Shown here one piece after another: positions 27,576-37,115 of a stretch of 64,000 bases of DNA. Position 1 is the first letter of the stretch, and each line of letters opens with the position of its first letter. The position numbers and the translations under genes are program-made. Origin of the DNA: Octadecabacter sp. SW4 (GTDB lineage Bacteria; Pseudomonadota; Alphaproteobacteria; Rhodobacterales; Rhodobacteraceae); the NCBI RefSeq assembly GCF_008065155.1, contig NZ_CP042819.1:868001-932000 (forward strand), given 5' to 3'. The notes under the pieces are model-generated. The model did no database searches and was not told the origin of the DNA. It saw only the letters and a program-made list of their open reading frames with translations.

Positions 27576-29032
27576 TGACCTATCCAACCCAACCCACCGC
27601 CAGCCACTTTATCGATGGTGCCTACGTCGAGGACACAGACGGCGAGGTGATCGACGTGATCTATCCCGCCACCGGCAAGGTCATCGCGCAGGTCCACGCC
27701 GCGACACCCGCCATTGTCGCACAGGCACTGGACGCCGCGACCCGTGCGCAAAAGGAATGGGCGGCGATGTCGGGCACCGAAAGGGGCCGCATCCTGCGCC
27801 GCGCCGCCGATATCATGCGCGCGCGCAACCGCGATCTGTCGGTGCTGGAAACCTATGACACGGGCAAACCCCTGCAGGAAACGCTCGTGGCGGATGCGAC
27901 CAGCGGTGCGGATGCATTGGAGTATTTCGGCGGATTGGCTGCGGCGATCACCGGCGAACACATCCAGTTGGGCGATGATTTCGTTTATACGCGGCGCGAA
28001 CCTCTGGGCGTTTGTGTCGGGATAGGGGCCTGGAACTACCCCACGCAAATCGCCTGTTGGAAGGGCGCGCCCGCGCTGGCCTGTGGCAACACGATGGTGT
28101 TCAAACCCTCCGAAACCACCCCGCTGTCCGCCCTCAAGGTCGCGGAAATCCTGCACGAGGCCGGCGCGCCCGCAGGCGTGTTCAACGTCGTGCAGGGCAT
28201 GGGCGCGGTCGGGGCATCACTGGTCACTGACCCGCGCGTGGCCAAGGTTTCGCTGACCGGTTCGGTGCCGACAGGGCGCAAGGTTTACGCCGCCGCTGCC
28301 GAAGGAATCCGTCACGTCACGATGGAACTTGGCGGCAAATCCCCGCTGGTGATCTTTGATGATGCCAACCTCGAGGACGCCGTGGGCGGCGCGATCCTCG
28401 GGAACTTCTACAGCTCTGGCCAGGTCTGTTCCAACGGCACCCGGGTCTTTGTGCAGGACGGTATCCGCGACGCCTTTATCAAACGGCTTTGCGAACGTCT
28501 TGGCCAGATCAGGATGGGCGATCCGATGGATGAATCCACCAATTTCGGCCCGATGGTCAGTGCCAACCAGCGTGACATCGTGATGGGCTTTATCACACAG
28601 GGTATCAGCGAAGGGGCCACATTAAGTTACGGTGGTGAACTCATTGAAAGAGAAGGGTTTTATATACAGCCGACCGTCTTTTCCGATGTCACCGACGAGA
28701 TGACGATTGCGCGCGATGAAATTTTTGGCCCGGTCCTGTCCATTCTTGACTTCAAGGATGAAGAAGACGTCCTAAAGCGCGCAAATAAAACGGAATTTGG
28801 TCTGGCCGCAGGGGTCTTTACCCAAGACCTGACCCGCGCGCACCGGATGGCCGCCGGTTTCGAGGCGGGCACCTGTTATATCAACACCTACAACCTTGCC
28901 CCCGTCGAGGCCCCTTTTGGCGGCTCGAAACTGTCGGGTGTGGGGCGCGAAAACTCCAAGGGCGCAATCGAATACTACACCCAAGTCAAATCCGTCTATG
29001 TGGCTATGGGCCCCGTCGACGCGCCGTTCTAG
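27575..29032 (+). CDS. betB: Betaine-aldehyde dehydrogenase
   Basis: Oxidises betaine aldehyde to glycine betaine with NAD+, 485 aa. ALDH signatures: catalytic Glu in '[15 protein letters not shown]', catalytic Cys in '[14 protein letters not shown]', coenzyme motif '[19 protein letters not shown]'. The N-terminal '[19 protein letters not shown]' and C-terminal '[19 protein letters not shown]' match BetB. ATG 27575 uses GGAGG from the repeat; an upstream open extension to 27524 lacks such a site. Confidence 0.96.
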   Translation: MTYPTQPTASHFIDGAYVEDTDGEVIDVIYPATGKVIAQVHAATPAIVAQALDAATRAQKEWAAMSGTERGRILRRAADIMRARNRDLSVLETYDTGKPLQETLVADATSGADALEYFGGLAAAITGEHIQLGDDFVYTRREPLGVCVGIGAWNYPTQIACWKGAPALACGNTMVFKPSETTPLSALKVAEILHEAGAPAGVFNVVQGMGAVGASLVTDPRVAKVSLTGSVPTGRKVYAAAAEGIRHVTMELGGKSPLVIFDDANLEDAVGGAILGNFYSSGQVCSNGTRVFVQDGIRDAFIKRLCERLGQIRMGDPMDESTNFGPMVSANQRDIVMGFITQGISEGATLSYGGELIEREGFYIQPTVFSDVTDEMTIARDEIFGPVLSILDFKDEEDVLKRANKTEFGLAAGVFTQDLTRAHRMAAGFEAGTCYINTYNLAPVEAPFGGSKLSGVGRENSKGAIEYYTQVKSVYVAMGPVDAPF

Positions 29033-29042
29033 GACAGATCCG

Positions 29043-30701
29043 ATGCAGGCAGATTATGTGATCGTGGGTGCGGGCAGCGCAGGCTGCGCCATCGCCTATC
29101 GGCTGGCCGCGGCGGGCCGGTCGGTGCTGGTGATCGAACATGGCGGCACGGACGTGGGCCCATTCATCCAGATGCCTGCCGCGCTGTCTTATCCGATGAA
29201 CATGAAGCGGTATGACTGGGGCTATTGGTCCGAACCCGAACCCCACCTGAACAACCGGCGTCTGGCCTGCCCGCGCGGCAAGGTGATTGGCGGGTCGTCG
29301 TCGATCAACGGGATGATCTATGTGCGTGGCCACGCCCGCGATTTTGATCACTGGGCCGAAAGCGGCGCACAGGGCTGGGGCTATGGCGATGTGCTGCCCT
29401 ACTTCAAGCGGATGGAAAACTGGACCGATGGCGGGCGCGGCGGCGATCCGGCCTGGCGCGGCACGGATGGCCCGCTGCATGTGTCGCGCGGACCCGGCAA
29501 GAACCCCCTGACGCAGGCCTTCATCGACGCTGGCGAACAGGCCGGATACCCCGTGACGGGCGATTACAACGGCTATCAGCAAGAGGGGTTCGGCCCCTTT
29601 GATTCGACGATTCACAACGGGCAGCGTTGGTCTGCCGCGCGCGCCTACCTGCGCCCCGCGCTGAAACGCGCCAACTGCGATCTGGTCAACGCGCTGGCGC
29701 TGCGTGTGGTGATCGAAGAGGGCCGCGCGACGGGCGTCGAGGTCCAGCGCGGTGAAACCACGCAGATTATCGCCGCCAATGCCGAAGTGATCATCGCCGC
29801 CTCGGCGATCAATTCACCCAAATTGCTGATGCATTCGGGCATTGGCCCCGCCGCGCATCTGGTCGATCACGGGATCGGCGTTATTGCCGACCGTCCGGGT
29901 GTCGGTCAAAACCTGCAAGACCATCTGGAGATGTATATCCAGATGGCCGCCTCCAAGCCGGTGTCGCTTTACAAATACTGGAACCTGATCGGCAAGGGGC
30001 TGATCGGTGCACAGTGGCTGTTCACGCGCACGGGGCTTGGCGCCTCCAATCAGTTTGAAAGCTGTGGGTTCATTCGCTCCAAAGCGGGCATTGATTACCC
30101 CGATGTCCAGTTCCATTTCCTGCCGATGGCGGTACGCTATGACGGGCAGACGGTGGCCGAAGGGCACGGATTTCAAGCCCACGTCGGCCCGATGCGCAGT
30201 GTCTCGCGCGGGGCGGTCACGCTGGCAACGGGCGATCCGCTTGCCCCGCCGGAAATCCGGTTCAACTACATGTCCGATCCGCAGGACTGGGAGGAATTCC
30301 GCACCTGCATCCGGCTGACCCGCGAGATTTTCGCGCAGGACGCCTTTGCCTCCTTCCGTCGTCACGAAATCCAGCCCGGCGACGCGGCACAAAGCGACGA
30401 TGATCTTGACGCCGCGATCCGCGAACATGCCGAAAGCGCCTATCACCCCTGTGGCACCTGCAAGATGGGCGCGGCGGATGATCCGATGGCCGTTGTCGAC
30501 CCTGAAACGCGGGTCATTGGCGTTGACGGGCTGCGCGTTGCCGACAGTTCGATCTTTCCACGCATCACCAACGGCAATCTAAACGCCCCGTCCATCATGG
30601 TGGGCGAAAAGGCGGCCGATCATATCCTTGGGCGCGGGATGCTTGCGGCGGCAAATGACGTGCCCTGGATGCATCCGAACTGGCAAACGGAACAGCGCTA
30701 G
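29043..30701 (+). CDS. betA: Choline dehydrogenase
   Basis: FAD-dependent GMC oxidoreductase, 552 aa, choline to betaine aldehyde at the membrane. N-terminal '[18 protein letters not shown]', '[20 protein letters not shown]', and C-terminal 'HPCGTCKMG' with the active-site His are standard. It follows betB by 10 nt and ends the bet operon. Confidence 0.96.
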   Translation: MQADYVIVGAGSAGCAIAYRLAAAGRSVLVIEHGGTDVGPFIQMPAALSYPMNMKRYDWGYWSEPEPHLNNRRLACPRGKVIGGSSSINGMIYVRGHARDFDHWAESGAQGWGYGDVLPYFKRMENWTDGGRGGDPAWRGTDGPLHVSRGPGKNPLTQAFIDAGEQAGYPVTGDYNGYQQEGFGPFDSTIHNGQRWSAARAYLRPALKRANCDLVNALALRVVIEEGRATGVEVQRGETTQIIAANAEVIIAASAINSPKLLMHSGIGPAAHLVDHGIGVIADRPGVGQNLQDHLEMYIQMAASKPVSLYKYWNLIGKGLIGAQWLFTRTGLGASNQFESCGFIRSKAGIDYPDVQFHFLPMAVRYDGQTVAEGHGFQAHVGPMRSVSRGAVTLATGDPLAPPEIRFNYMSDPQDWEEFRTCIRLTREIFAQDAFASFRRHEIQPGDAAQSDDDLDAAIREHAESAYHPCGTCKMGAADDPMAVVDPETRVIGVDGLRVADSSIFPRITNGNLNAPSIMVGEKAADHILGRGMLAAANDVPWMHPNWQTEQR

Positions 30702-30747
30702 CGACATATTAACCGCAACCGGATTTCCGGCTTGCATTGGCGCGAAA

Positions 30748-30762
30748 TTAACCTTTTGTTAA
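30748..30762 (+). promoter_or_regulatory. Perfect CtrA-type box
   Basis: TTAA-CCTTTTG-TTAA exactly fits the alphaproteobacterial CtrA consensus TTAA-N7-TTAA. It ends 4 nt before the nuclease ATG and covers its ribosome binding site. A further TTAACC half-site lies at about 30709. Binding is inferred. Confidence 0.5.
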
Positions 30763-30766
30763 GGAT

Positions 30767-31429
30767 ATGTTCCGCTTCTGTTCAATTCTCTTACTGGCGC
30801 TGATGCCCGTGGCGGCATTGGCCGGCCCTGATGGGCGCCTTCGCGTGATTGATGGCGATACCTTTGAAATTGCAGGGCAAACCGTCAGGTTGCATGGGGT
30901 AGACGCATTGGAAAACGGGCAGACCTGCACCACGGATCAAGGCACGTTGTGGGAATGCGGGGCCTGGACCACCCAAGAAGTGCGCGCAAGGTTTCAGGGG
31001 CGGTATGCGACCTGCGAGCAGGTCGACATCGATCGTTACAACCGCGTCGTTGCGCGCTGCGCGGTGGACGGAAACGACATGGGCCGCACCATCGTGCGCG
31101 CGGGGCTGGCCACCGCCTACCGCCGTTACTCAATGGCGTATGATCTGGATGAAAAGGCCGCCGCCGTGGCTGCAATCGGGATCTGGAGCGCGCAATTTAC
31201 TGCCCCCGCGACCTTTCGCGCGGACAGACGCGCCGCCAATCAGCAAGGGACCGCCGCGCCGACCGAAAACTGCATCATCAAGGGTAATATTTCGCGCTCG
31301 GGGCGGATTTATCACATGCCCCACAACCGCGATTACGACCGCACCCGCATCAATCCCGCCAACGGTGAACGCTGGTTCTGCACCGAAGCCGAGGCCCGTG
31401 CGGCGGGCTGGCGCGCGGCGCGAAATTAA
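30767..31429 (+). CDS. Exported thermonuclease (SNase-like) family protein
   Basis: 220 aa, secreted or periplasmic. Signal peptide MFRFCSILLLALMPVAALA, then an SNase-like OB-fold: 'RVIDGDTFEIAGQTVRLHGVD' carries the catalytic Asp and Arg positions. The C-terminal part ('CIIKGNISRSGRIYHMPHN', 'INPANGERWFCTEAEARAAGWR') is the extension found in many roseobacter nucleases, with two Cys that could pair. The ATG is only 2 nt after AAGG, an unusually short spacing; the signal peptide supports this start. Confidence 0.88.
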   Translation: MFRFCSILLLALMPVAALAGPDGRLRVIDGDTFEIAGQTVRLHGVDALENGQTCTTDQGTLWECGAWTTQEVRARFQGRYATCEQVDIDRYNRVVARCAVDGNDMGRTIVRAGLATAYRRYSMAYDLDEKAAAVAAIGIWSAQFTAPATFRADRRAANQQGTAAPTENCIIKGNISRSGRIYHMPHNRDYDRTRINPANGERWFCTEAEARAAGWRAARN

Positions 31430-31460
31430 ACCCGCAAAACCACCGTATTTGCCCCCCTTG

Positions 31461-31474
31461 TTGATCCCTGTCAA
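31461..31474. promoter_or_regulatory. Possible FNR/FixK-type box
   Basis: TTGATCCCTGTCAA matches 9 of the 10 defined bases of the TTGAT-N4-ATCAA consensus used by FnrL/FixK regulators. It lies 57 nt upstream of the DUF465 start, a usual distance for activation. Confidence 0.45.
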
Positions 31475-31530
31475 AGAGGCGCGCCGCACCCTGCGATAAC
31501 CTTGGGCGAACACCTAAGGGAGGACACTAT

Positions 31531-31770
31531 ATGTCTCATACGCCGCACGAACTTGCCGAAGAATTCCCCGAACACGTGGAGGTGATGCACAAGCTCAAGG
31601 CCGAAAACGCGCATTTTGCCAATATTTCGGACAAATACCACGAGGTGAACCGCGCCGTGCACCGCGCTGAAACAGACGTAGAACCAACCGATGATCTGCA
31701 CATGGCCGAGTTGCGCAAGCAGCGCCTCGCTCTTAAGGATGAAATCTGGGGCATGCTGAGGGCCAGCTAG
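31531..31770 (+). CDS. DUF465 (YdcH-like) family protein
   Basis: 79-aa helical hairpin protein: 'HVEVMHKLKAENAHFANISDKYHEVNRAVHRAE' followed by 'AELRKQRLALKDEIWGMLR' is typical of the DUF465 coiled hairpin. Strong ribosome binding site AAGGGAGGA. Its stop overlaps the convergent gene by 4 nt. Function unknown. An FNR-like box lies upstream. Confidence 0.9.
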   Translation: MSHTPHELAEEFPEHVEVMHKLKAENAHFANISDKYHEVNRAVHRAETDVEPTDDLHMAELRKQRLALKDEIWGMLRAS

Positions 31771-32222
31771 GGCGTGGTGCCATCGCCCTGCACAACAGAC
31801 TGAAAACGATCAAAGAATTCGTCCGCCATCTTGCGGGCGAATCCCCCAACCACACGGTTGCCTAGCTGCGCCAGCTTGCCACCGACGGCGGCGTCTACGC
31901 TATAGCGCAGTTCGGTCCCCTCGGGCAGATCAACCAGTTGCACAGCGGCGCTGCCCTTGGCAAATCCGGCCACACCGCCCTTGCCCTCACCGACAATCCG
32001 ATAGCTTTCAGGCGGGGTGACATCCGCCAGCGTCACGGCCCCCTTGAAGGTCGCTTTGACGGGTCCGACCTTTTGTTTGACCACGGCTGCAAAGCCATCC
32101 GCGGGCGATCCCGTCAATTCCTCGCAGCCGGGGATGCAGGCGCGCAGCGTGTCGGCGCTGTTAAGATGGGCCCAAACGGTCGCGCGGTCGGCGGCGATGA
32201 TACGGCTGCCTGTCAGTTCCAT
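31767..32222 (-). CDS. CoxG-like SRPBCC family protein
   Basis: 151 aa. 'MELTGSRIIAADRATVWAHLNSADTLRACIPGCEEL' is the classical start of the carbon monoxide dehydrogenase subunit G family (SRPBCC fold), with 'GGKLAQLGNRVVGGFARKMADEFF' at the end. CoxG proteins bind lipids or small hydrophobic molecules and help recruit molybdenum hydroxylases, but no coxMSL genes are here. It starts 10 nt after the pccR stop and is probably cotranscribed. Confidence 0.9.
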   Translation of the reverse strand: MELTGSRIIAADRATVWAHLNSADTLRACIPGCEELTGSPADGFAAVVKQKVGPVKATFKGAVTLADVTPPESYRIVGEGKGGVAGFAKGSAAVQLVDLPEGTELRYSVDAAVGGKLAQLGNRVVGGFARKMADEFFDRFQSVVQGDGTTP

Positions 32223-32232
32223 GTGATACCTT

Positions 32233-33636
32233 TCAGTCGATTTGATAGGGCAGGGTGCCGCGATGGTTCAACTCCACCCGCAATTCGCGTTCCAGTGGCG
32301 GAACGGCCCGTTGATGGCAGGTGCGACGTTCGCAAATCCGGCAGGAAATCCCAATGGGTTCATAGGCTTGTGCGGCCTCCACATCCATGTGATCAGCATA
32401 GACCAACGCGCCCGCATGGCGCACTTCGCAGCCCAAACCGATGGCATAGCGGCGGGTGGGCGCATCAAATGCTCCGCCGGATTTCGTCACGTCTCGCGCC
32501 AGACAAAAATAACGCACCCCGTCCGGTGTTTCTGCCAACTGCCGCAGCCAGCGCCCCGGCGTTTCAAAGGCGCGATGCACATTCCACAGCGGGCACGCCC
32601 CGCCGTAGCGGGCAAATTGCAAGGTCGTGGCCGAATGGCGTTTGGTGATCGTTCCCGCCGGATCGACGCGCACGAAAAAGAACGGGATCCCCTTGGCCCC
32701 GGGGCGCTGCATCGTCGACAGCCGGTGCGCGACCTGTTCAAGGGACGCACCAAACTGATCGGCAAGACGCTCAAGATCGTGGCGGGTGTCCTGTGCGGCC
32801 TGCAAAAACGCGCCGTAGGGCATCAGGGCCGCGCCTGCAAAGTAGTTTGCAAGGCCGATTTTGGCGATGGCGCGGGCTTGGTGTGAATGGAACCGCGCCA
32901 GATCCAGCGTCGCCTCAAGCAGCTTGTCCTGCGTGATCAGCGCCAGTTGCATGAACAGTTGAAACGCCTGCGTCGGGGCGGCGGCGCGCGTCGAAATATG
33001 CAGCCGGCGCGTGTCGGGATCAAAGTGGCGCAACGCCCCGTCGGTATCACTGAAATGCACCGTGATCCCATGCGCGCCAAGCGCCGACACGGCGGCAGCA
33101 ACCGGGCTTGGCTTGGTGCTGGCCTGGGTGGCAAACCGTTCGGCGGCGCGGTCCACCGCATCAATGTAATTGTCGCAATAATGAAAGAAGTCGCGCACTT
33201 CTTCCCAGGGGCTGGGTTGCAGACGGGCATCTTCGCGCCCCAGGGCTTCGTCGAGCGATGCAAGGCGTTCATGCGTCTGGCGATAGGCTGAATGCAGGTC
33301 CAGAAAGGCGCGGGTCAGGGCTGGCGCATTCGAGGCCGCAAGTCGCAAATCAGCAAGCGGCGGCGTCGGGCCGGAAAAGATCGGATCAGCCAGGGCCTCG
33401 CGCATGTCACCGACAAGGCGGGCCTCGTCGCCCGATTGCAATTCGGTCACGTCAAAACCAAACTCCTGCGCCAGATTGACCACGACCGTGGTGCTTATGG
33501 GGCGGTTGTTGTTCTCCATCTGGTTAAGATAGGGCAGAGATACGCCCAGCTTTTCGGCGAATGCTTTTTGCGTCAGCCCCAGACGGCTGCGCAGCTCGCG
33601 CAGTTTCACACCGGCATAGAGTTTTTGAACGGCCAT
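32233..33636 (-). CDS. pccR: Short-chain fatty acyl regulator PccR (ScfR family)
   Basis: 467 aa. N-terminal XRE-type helix-turn-helix ('LRSRLGLTQKAFAEKLGVSL'), a middle ImmA/IrrE-like (DUF955) region, and a C-terminal ScfR domain with a Cys cluster 'CRICERRTCHQ'. In Rhodobacter sphaeroides PccR activates propionyl-CoA carboxylase genes in response to propionyl-CoA; the neighbouring pccB supports the same role. TTTGCAA-type sites lie just upstream of its own start (33652-33680) and upstream of pccB. Confidence 0.9.
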   Translation of the reverse strand: MAVQKLYAGVKLRELRSRLGLTQKAFAEKLGVSLPYLNQMENNNRPISTTVVVNLAQEFGFDVTELQSGDEARLVGDMREALADPIFSGPTPPLADLRLAASNAPALTRAFLDLHSAYRQTHERLASLDEALGREDARLQPSPWEEVRDFFHYCDNYIDAVDRAAERFATQASTKPSPVAAAVSALGAHGITVHFSDTDGALRHFDPDTRRLHISTRAAAPTQAFQLFMQLALITQDKLLEATLDLARFHSHQARAIAKIGLANYFAGAALMPYGAFLQAAQDTRHDLERLADQFGASLEQVAHRLSTMQRPGAKGIPFFFVRVDPAGTITKRHSATTLQFARYGGACPLWNVHRAFETPGRWLRQLAETPDGVRYFCLARDVTKSGGAFDAPTRRYAIGLGCEVRHAGALVYADHMDVEAAQAYEPIGISCRICERRTCHQRAVPPLERELRVELNHRGTLPYQID

Positions 33637-33651
33637 GATCCCCTCCGCAAC

Positions 33652-33680
33652 TTTGCAATCGCAATGCTAGGCTTTGCAAA
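33652..33680. promoter_or_regulatory. Putative PccR binding site at its own promoter
   Basis: TTTGCAA at 33652 and TTTGCAAA at 33673 are spaced 21 nt start to start, two helical turns, with a further CGCAA between them. They lie 16-44 nt upstream of the pccR ATG. PccR of Rhodobacter is reported to recognise TTTGCAAA elements, so autoregulation is likely. Confidence 0.6.
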
Positions 33681-33681
33681 C

Positions 33682-34901
33682 TTAGTCGGCAAGCCCCAGC
33701 GCCCGTTCACGCCAGACGACAAACAGCACCGACAGCAGCGCCGCGACGGCGGTGCCCAGCATCAGCCATTGCAGTGGCAATGTCCCCGTTTCGATATCCA
33801 GCATCCCGCCTGCAAACTGCGACAGGCCCGCGCCGCCACCCACCATCAGCGCACCACCCAAGCCGCTGGCCGTGCCCGCCAGATGTGGGCGCACCGATAG
33901 CAACCCGGCTGTGACATTGGGCAGGGTGATCCCATTCCCCGCCCCAGGAAGGTGCAGAAACCAAAGAACAACAGCGGATGATTGTATCCCAGCAATGACA
34001 ACAGCAAGGATGCGCCAAGGCCAAAGATGATGATATACGATCCCAGCATCGCCATGCGGTTCACACCAAGCTTGACCGAGTATTTGCCCGACATGAAATT
34101 CCCGAAGGCATAGCCGACCGCAGGCGCGCCCAGAGCAATCCCGCTCCAGAGCGGGGTCAGCCCAAAAACCTCGCTCGCCACGAATGACGCCCCGCCCAGC
34201 AGGGCAAAAAATGCGCCCGATGCGAAAGCGGCGCACATCGCGTAGCCCCAAAAGCGCGGCGAGACCAGCAATTCAGGGTAGCCACGCAATTGATCCGCGA
34301 AACTGACGCCCTGTCCGGCGATCGTTTCGCCCTGATCAAACCAGACCAGCACGAAGACGCCGGCCCCGCTTAGCGCCAGAAACACAAAGGTCGCGTGCCA
34401 GTTGATCAACTGGTCCAGCGCCCCGCCGATCATCGGCCCGAACATCGGCACAAGGGCCATGCCCATCGTCACGAAGCCGATCATGGATGCGGCCTGTTCC
34501 TGGGGCACCATGTCGCGCACAACGGCGCGCGACAGCACCAGGCCCGTCGCCACGGCTGCCTGCATCATCCTGAAAAACAGGAATGCTTCGATCGCAGTGG
34601 AGAGCAAGGCGCCAATTGTCGCGATCACGAAAATTGCCAATGCAATCAAGGTGATGCTGCGCCGCCCATAGCGATCCGAAATCGGCCCGATCAGAACCTG
34701 CAGCACGGCGGTGGTAGCCAGATAGCCCGACAGCGAGATTTGCATGATCGCGTAATCGGTCTTGAAATAGAGTGCCATCGTGTTCAGCGAGGGCAGGAAA
34801 ATCGACATGTTCAAAGCCGAAATGCCCGCGATCATGATCAACGTAAAAATATGTGGCGGCGTCGTGCGATCAAGAAAGCGCACCAGAGGTCTATCTGTCA
34901 T
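33682..34901 (-). pseudogene. MFS transporter (Bcr/CflA-like), interrupted by a single-base frameshift
   Basis: Drug-efflux-type major facilitator, about 12 hydrophobic segments over 406 aa when repaired. 'QISLSGYLATTAVLQVLIGPISDRYGRR' holds the DRYGRR loop between helices 2 and 3, and 'LVLSRAVVRDMVPQEQAASM' is typical of Bcr/CflA. At 33942-33945 (+ strand CCCC) one base is missing: adding it joins 'FFGFCTFLG' to 'AGNGITLPNVTAGLL'. Without it the protein stops at 33846 and loses the last helices. Divergent from pccB; the gene is upstream of pccR on the same strand. Confidence 0.85.
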
Positions 34902-34960
34902 TGCACATGACTAGGCCCGCCGCCGATGGCTGTCCAACGCAAACGACACCGGATCGGCAG

Positions 34961-35013
34961 TTTGCAATATTGCAGTTATGCAAGATGGAAGATCGGTTGG
35001 TTTGCAAATTTGC
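34961..35013. promoter_or_regulatory. Putative PccR binding sites upstream of pccB
   Basis: TTTGCAATATTGCA (34961-34974, containing the perfect palindrome TGCAATATTGCA) and TTTGCAAATTTGC (35001-35013) lie 66-120 nt upstream of the pccB start, with ATGCAA in between. They are the same type of sites as at the pccR promoter. Confidence 0.6.
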
Positions 35014-35079
35014 CCATTCCTGCTTTCCCGCGCGCCCGATGCAGCATAGTCTGCCCCAAAGAGACAAGGGCAAAATCAC

Positions 35080-36612
35080 ATGAGCGACATCCTGCAAGAA
35101 CTCGAATCCCGGCGCGCGACGGCGTATCAGGGCGGTGGCGACAAACGGATTGCCGCGCAGCACGCCAAGGGCAAGCTGACCGCGCGCGAACGGATTGACC
35201 TGCTGCTGGACGAGGAGAGCTTCGAGGAATTCGATACCTTCGTCGCTCATCGCAGCACCGATTTCGGCATGGAAAAACAACGCCCCTACGGGGATGGTGT
35301 GGTTACGGGCTGGGGCACGGTCAATGGTCGTCAGGTCTATGTGTTCAGTCAGGATTTCACCGTGCTGGGCGGGTCGGTCAGCGCGACCCATGCCGCAAAG
35401 ATCTGCAAGATCATGGATATGGCGATGCAAAACGGCGCGCCCGTGATCGGCCTAAACGATTCCGGCGGCGCGCGTATTCAGGAAGGGGTCGATGCCCTGG
35501 CTGGCTACGCCGAGATTTTTCAGCGCAACATCATGGCCAGCGGTGTCATTCCGCAGATCAGCGTGGTGATGGGGCCTTGTGCAGGTGGTGCGGTCTATTC
35601 CCCCGCGATGACCGACTTTATCTTTATGGTCAAGGATTCCAGCTATATGTTCGTGACCGGCCCCGACGTCGTGAAAACCGTCACGAACGAGGTAGTGACA
35701 GCCGAAGAACTGGGCGGCGCCAGCACCCATACCCGCAAATCCAGCGTGGCCGATGGCGCCTTTGAAAACGATGTGGAGGCATTGGCCGAGGTCCGCCGCC
35801 TGATTGATTTCCTGCCGCTCAACAATGTCGCAAAGCCGCCCGTGCGCCCCTTCTTTGACGATGTGGGCCGTCTTGATGACAGCCTTGATACGTTGATCCC
35901 CGATAACGCCAACGCGCCCTACGACATGAAGGAATTGATCCTGAAACTGGCGGACGAGGGTGATTTTTACGAAATTCAGGAAGATTTCGCCAAGAATATC
36001 ATCACCGGTTTCGTGCGCCTTGAAGGGTCCACGGTCGGCGTTGTCGCCAATCAGCCGATGGTGCTGGCGGGCTGTCTGGATATTGACAGTTCGCGCAAGG
36101 CGGCGCGCTTTGTGCGCTTTTGCGATGCCTTTGAAATTCCGATCCTGACACTGGTCGATGTACCCGGCTTTTTGCCCGGCACCGGACAAGAGTTGGGCGG
36201 CGTCATCAAACACGGCGCGAAACTGCTGTTTGCCTATGGCGAGGCGACCGTGCCCAAGGTGACTGTCATCACCCGCAAGGCCTATGGCGGCGCATACGAC
36301 GTGATGGCGTCCAAGCATCTGCGCGGCGATTTCAACTATGCCTGGCCCACGGCGGAAATCGCCGTGATGGGGGCCAAGGGGGCCACCGAAATCATCCACC
36401 GCGCCGATCTGGGGGATGCCGACAAAATCGCAGGCCATACCAAGGACTACGAGGATCGTTTCGCCAATCCGTTTGTCGCTGCAGAACGCGGTTTCATCGA
36501 CGAGGTGATCATGCCCCATTCGACCCGCAAACGTGTCTGCCGCGCCTTTGCCTCCCTGCGCGGCAAACGCCTGACAAACCCGTGGAAAAAGCACGACAAT
36601 ATCCCGCTATGA
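35080..36612 (+). CDS. pccB: Propionyl-CoA carboxylase, beta (carboxyltransferase) subunit
   Basis: Transfers carboxyl from biotin to propionyl-CoA, giving methylmalonyl-CoA. 510 aa with two crotonase-type halves: oxyanion-hole stretches '[20 protein letters not shown]' with '[20 protein letters not shown]' in the N-terminal half and '[20 protein letters not shown]' with '[16 protein letters not shown]' in the C-terminal half. ATG 35080 has AAGGG about 11 nt upstream. Next gene overlaps by 4 nt; pccA follows after four small genes. Confidence 0.96.
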   Translation: MSDILQELESRRATAYQGGGDKRIAAQHAKGKLTARERIDLLLDEESFEEFDTFVAHRSTDFGMEKQRPYGDGVVTGWGTVNGRQVYVFSQDFTVLGGSVSATHAAKICKIMDMAMQNGAPVIGLNDSGGARIQEGVDALAGYAEIFQRNIMASGVIPQISVVMGPCAGGAVYSPAMTDFIFMVKDSSYMFVTGPDVVKTVTNEVVTAEELGGASTHTRKSSVADGAFENDVEALAEVRRLIDFLPLNNVAKPPVRPFFDDVGRLDDSLDTLIPDNANAPYDMKELILKLADEGDFYEIQEDFAKNIITGFVRLEGSTVGVVANQPMVLAGCLDIDSSRKAARFVRFCDAFEIPILTLVDVPGFLPGTGQELGGVIKHGAKLLFAYGEATVPKVTVITRKAYGGAYDVMASKHLRGDFNYAWPTAEIAVMGAKGATEIIHRADLGDADKIAGHTKDYEDRFANPFVAAERGFIDEVIMPHSTRKRVCRAFASLRGKRLTNPWKKHDNIPL

Positions 36613-36989
36613 CCCCGCGTATCCGCCAGATTGCCGCCGCGTTGATCGCGATAGCTGCCCCTGCCTTGGCCGACCAGCCAGCGGTGCCGTCGGGCTATGC
36701 CCATGAGCTGTTCGACGCCATCTTCGAGGAGGAGGCAAATCTGTGGCGCTTTCGTTTCGTGTCGCCCGGATTGCGGTCCGACGACTTTGAAAAAGTGGCT
36801 GCTGATTTCCTGCATTTATGCGAGGTTGATATCCTGCCAAGCCTGATCGCGAGCGGCCAATCCGCCAATCAGATCGTCATCTCGATCGCCGATCGAGAAG
36901 TGCCATTCGGCGAGATGGATCCCGAGGCAGTGCAGTTTTTCGAGGCGTTTCGCGTCGAAAACGAGACCTGCATATGGGAGGGATTGTGA
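36609..36989 (+). CDS. Exported protein of unknown function
   Basis: 126 aa with signal peptide '[21 protein letters not shown]'. The mature part is acidic and holds two Cys ('[13 protein letters not shown]' and 'ETCIWEGL') that could form a disulfide. Translationally coupled to pccB (ATGA). Similar coupled genes occur in related genomes in my recollection, but I cannot name a family. Confidence 0.75.
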   Translation: MTPRIRQIAAALIAIAAPALADQPAVPSGYAHELFDAIFEEEANLWRFRFVSPGLRSDDFEKVAADFLHLCEVDILPSLIASGQSANQIVISIADREVPFGEMDPEAVQFFEAFRVENETCIWEGL

Positions 36990-37082
36990 TGCATACACAA
37001 CATCTTGCGGCGTGTTCCTCATCTTGGCGGCGTTTTGATGCAGCCATGTCACATGCGCGTGGCTCGCATTCCGCCGCGTATC

Positions 37083-37115
37083 TTTTCCACAGGCTTTCAA
37101 GTAGTTTTCCACAGG
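37083..37115 (+). repeat. Two TTTTCCACAGG direct repeats (DnaA-box-like)
   Basis: TTTTCCACAGG occurs at 37083-37093 and 37105-37115, 22 nt apart. Nine bases, TTTTCCACA, differ from the DnaA box TTATCCACA at one position. A weaker inverted site, TTTTGTGGACAG, is at 37177-37188. They lie in a 214-nt gene-less gap, 90-120 nt upstream of a small lipoprotein gene. Confidence 0.5.
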
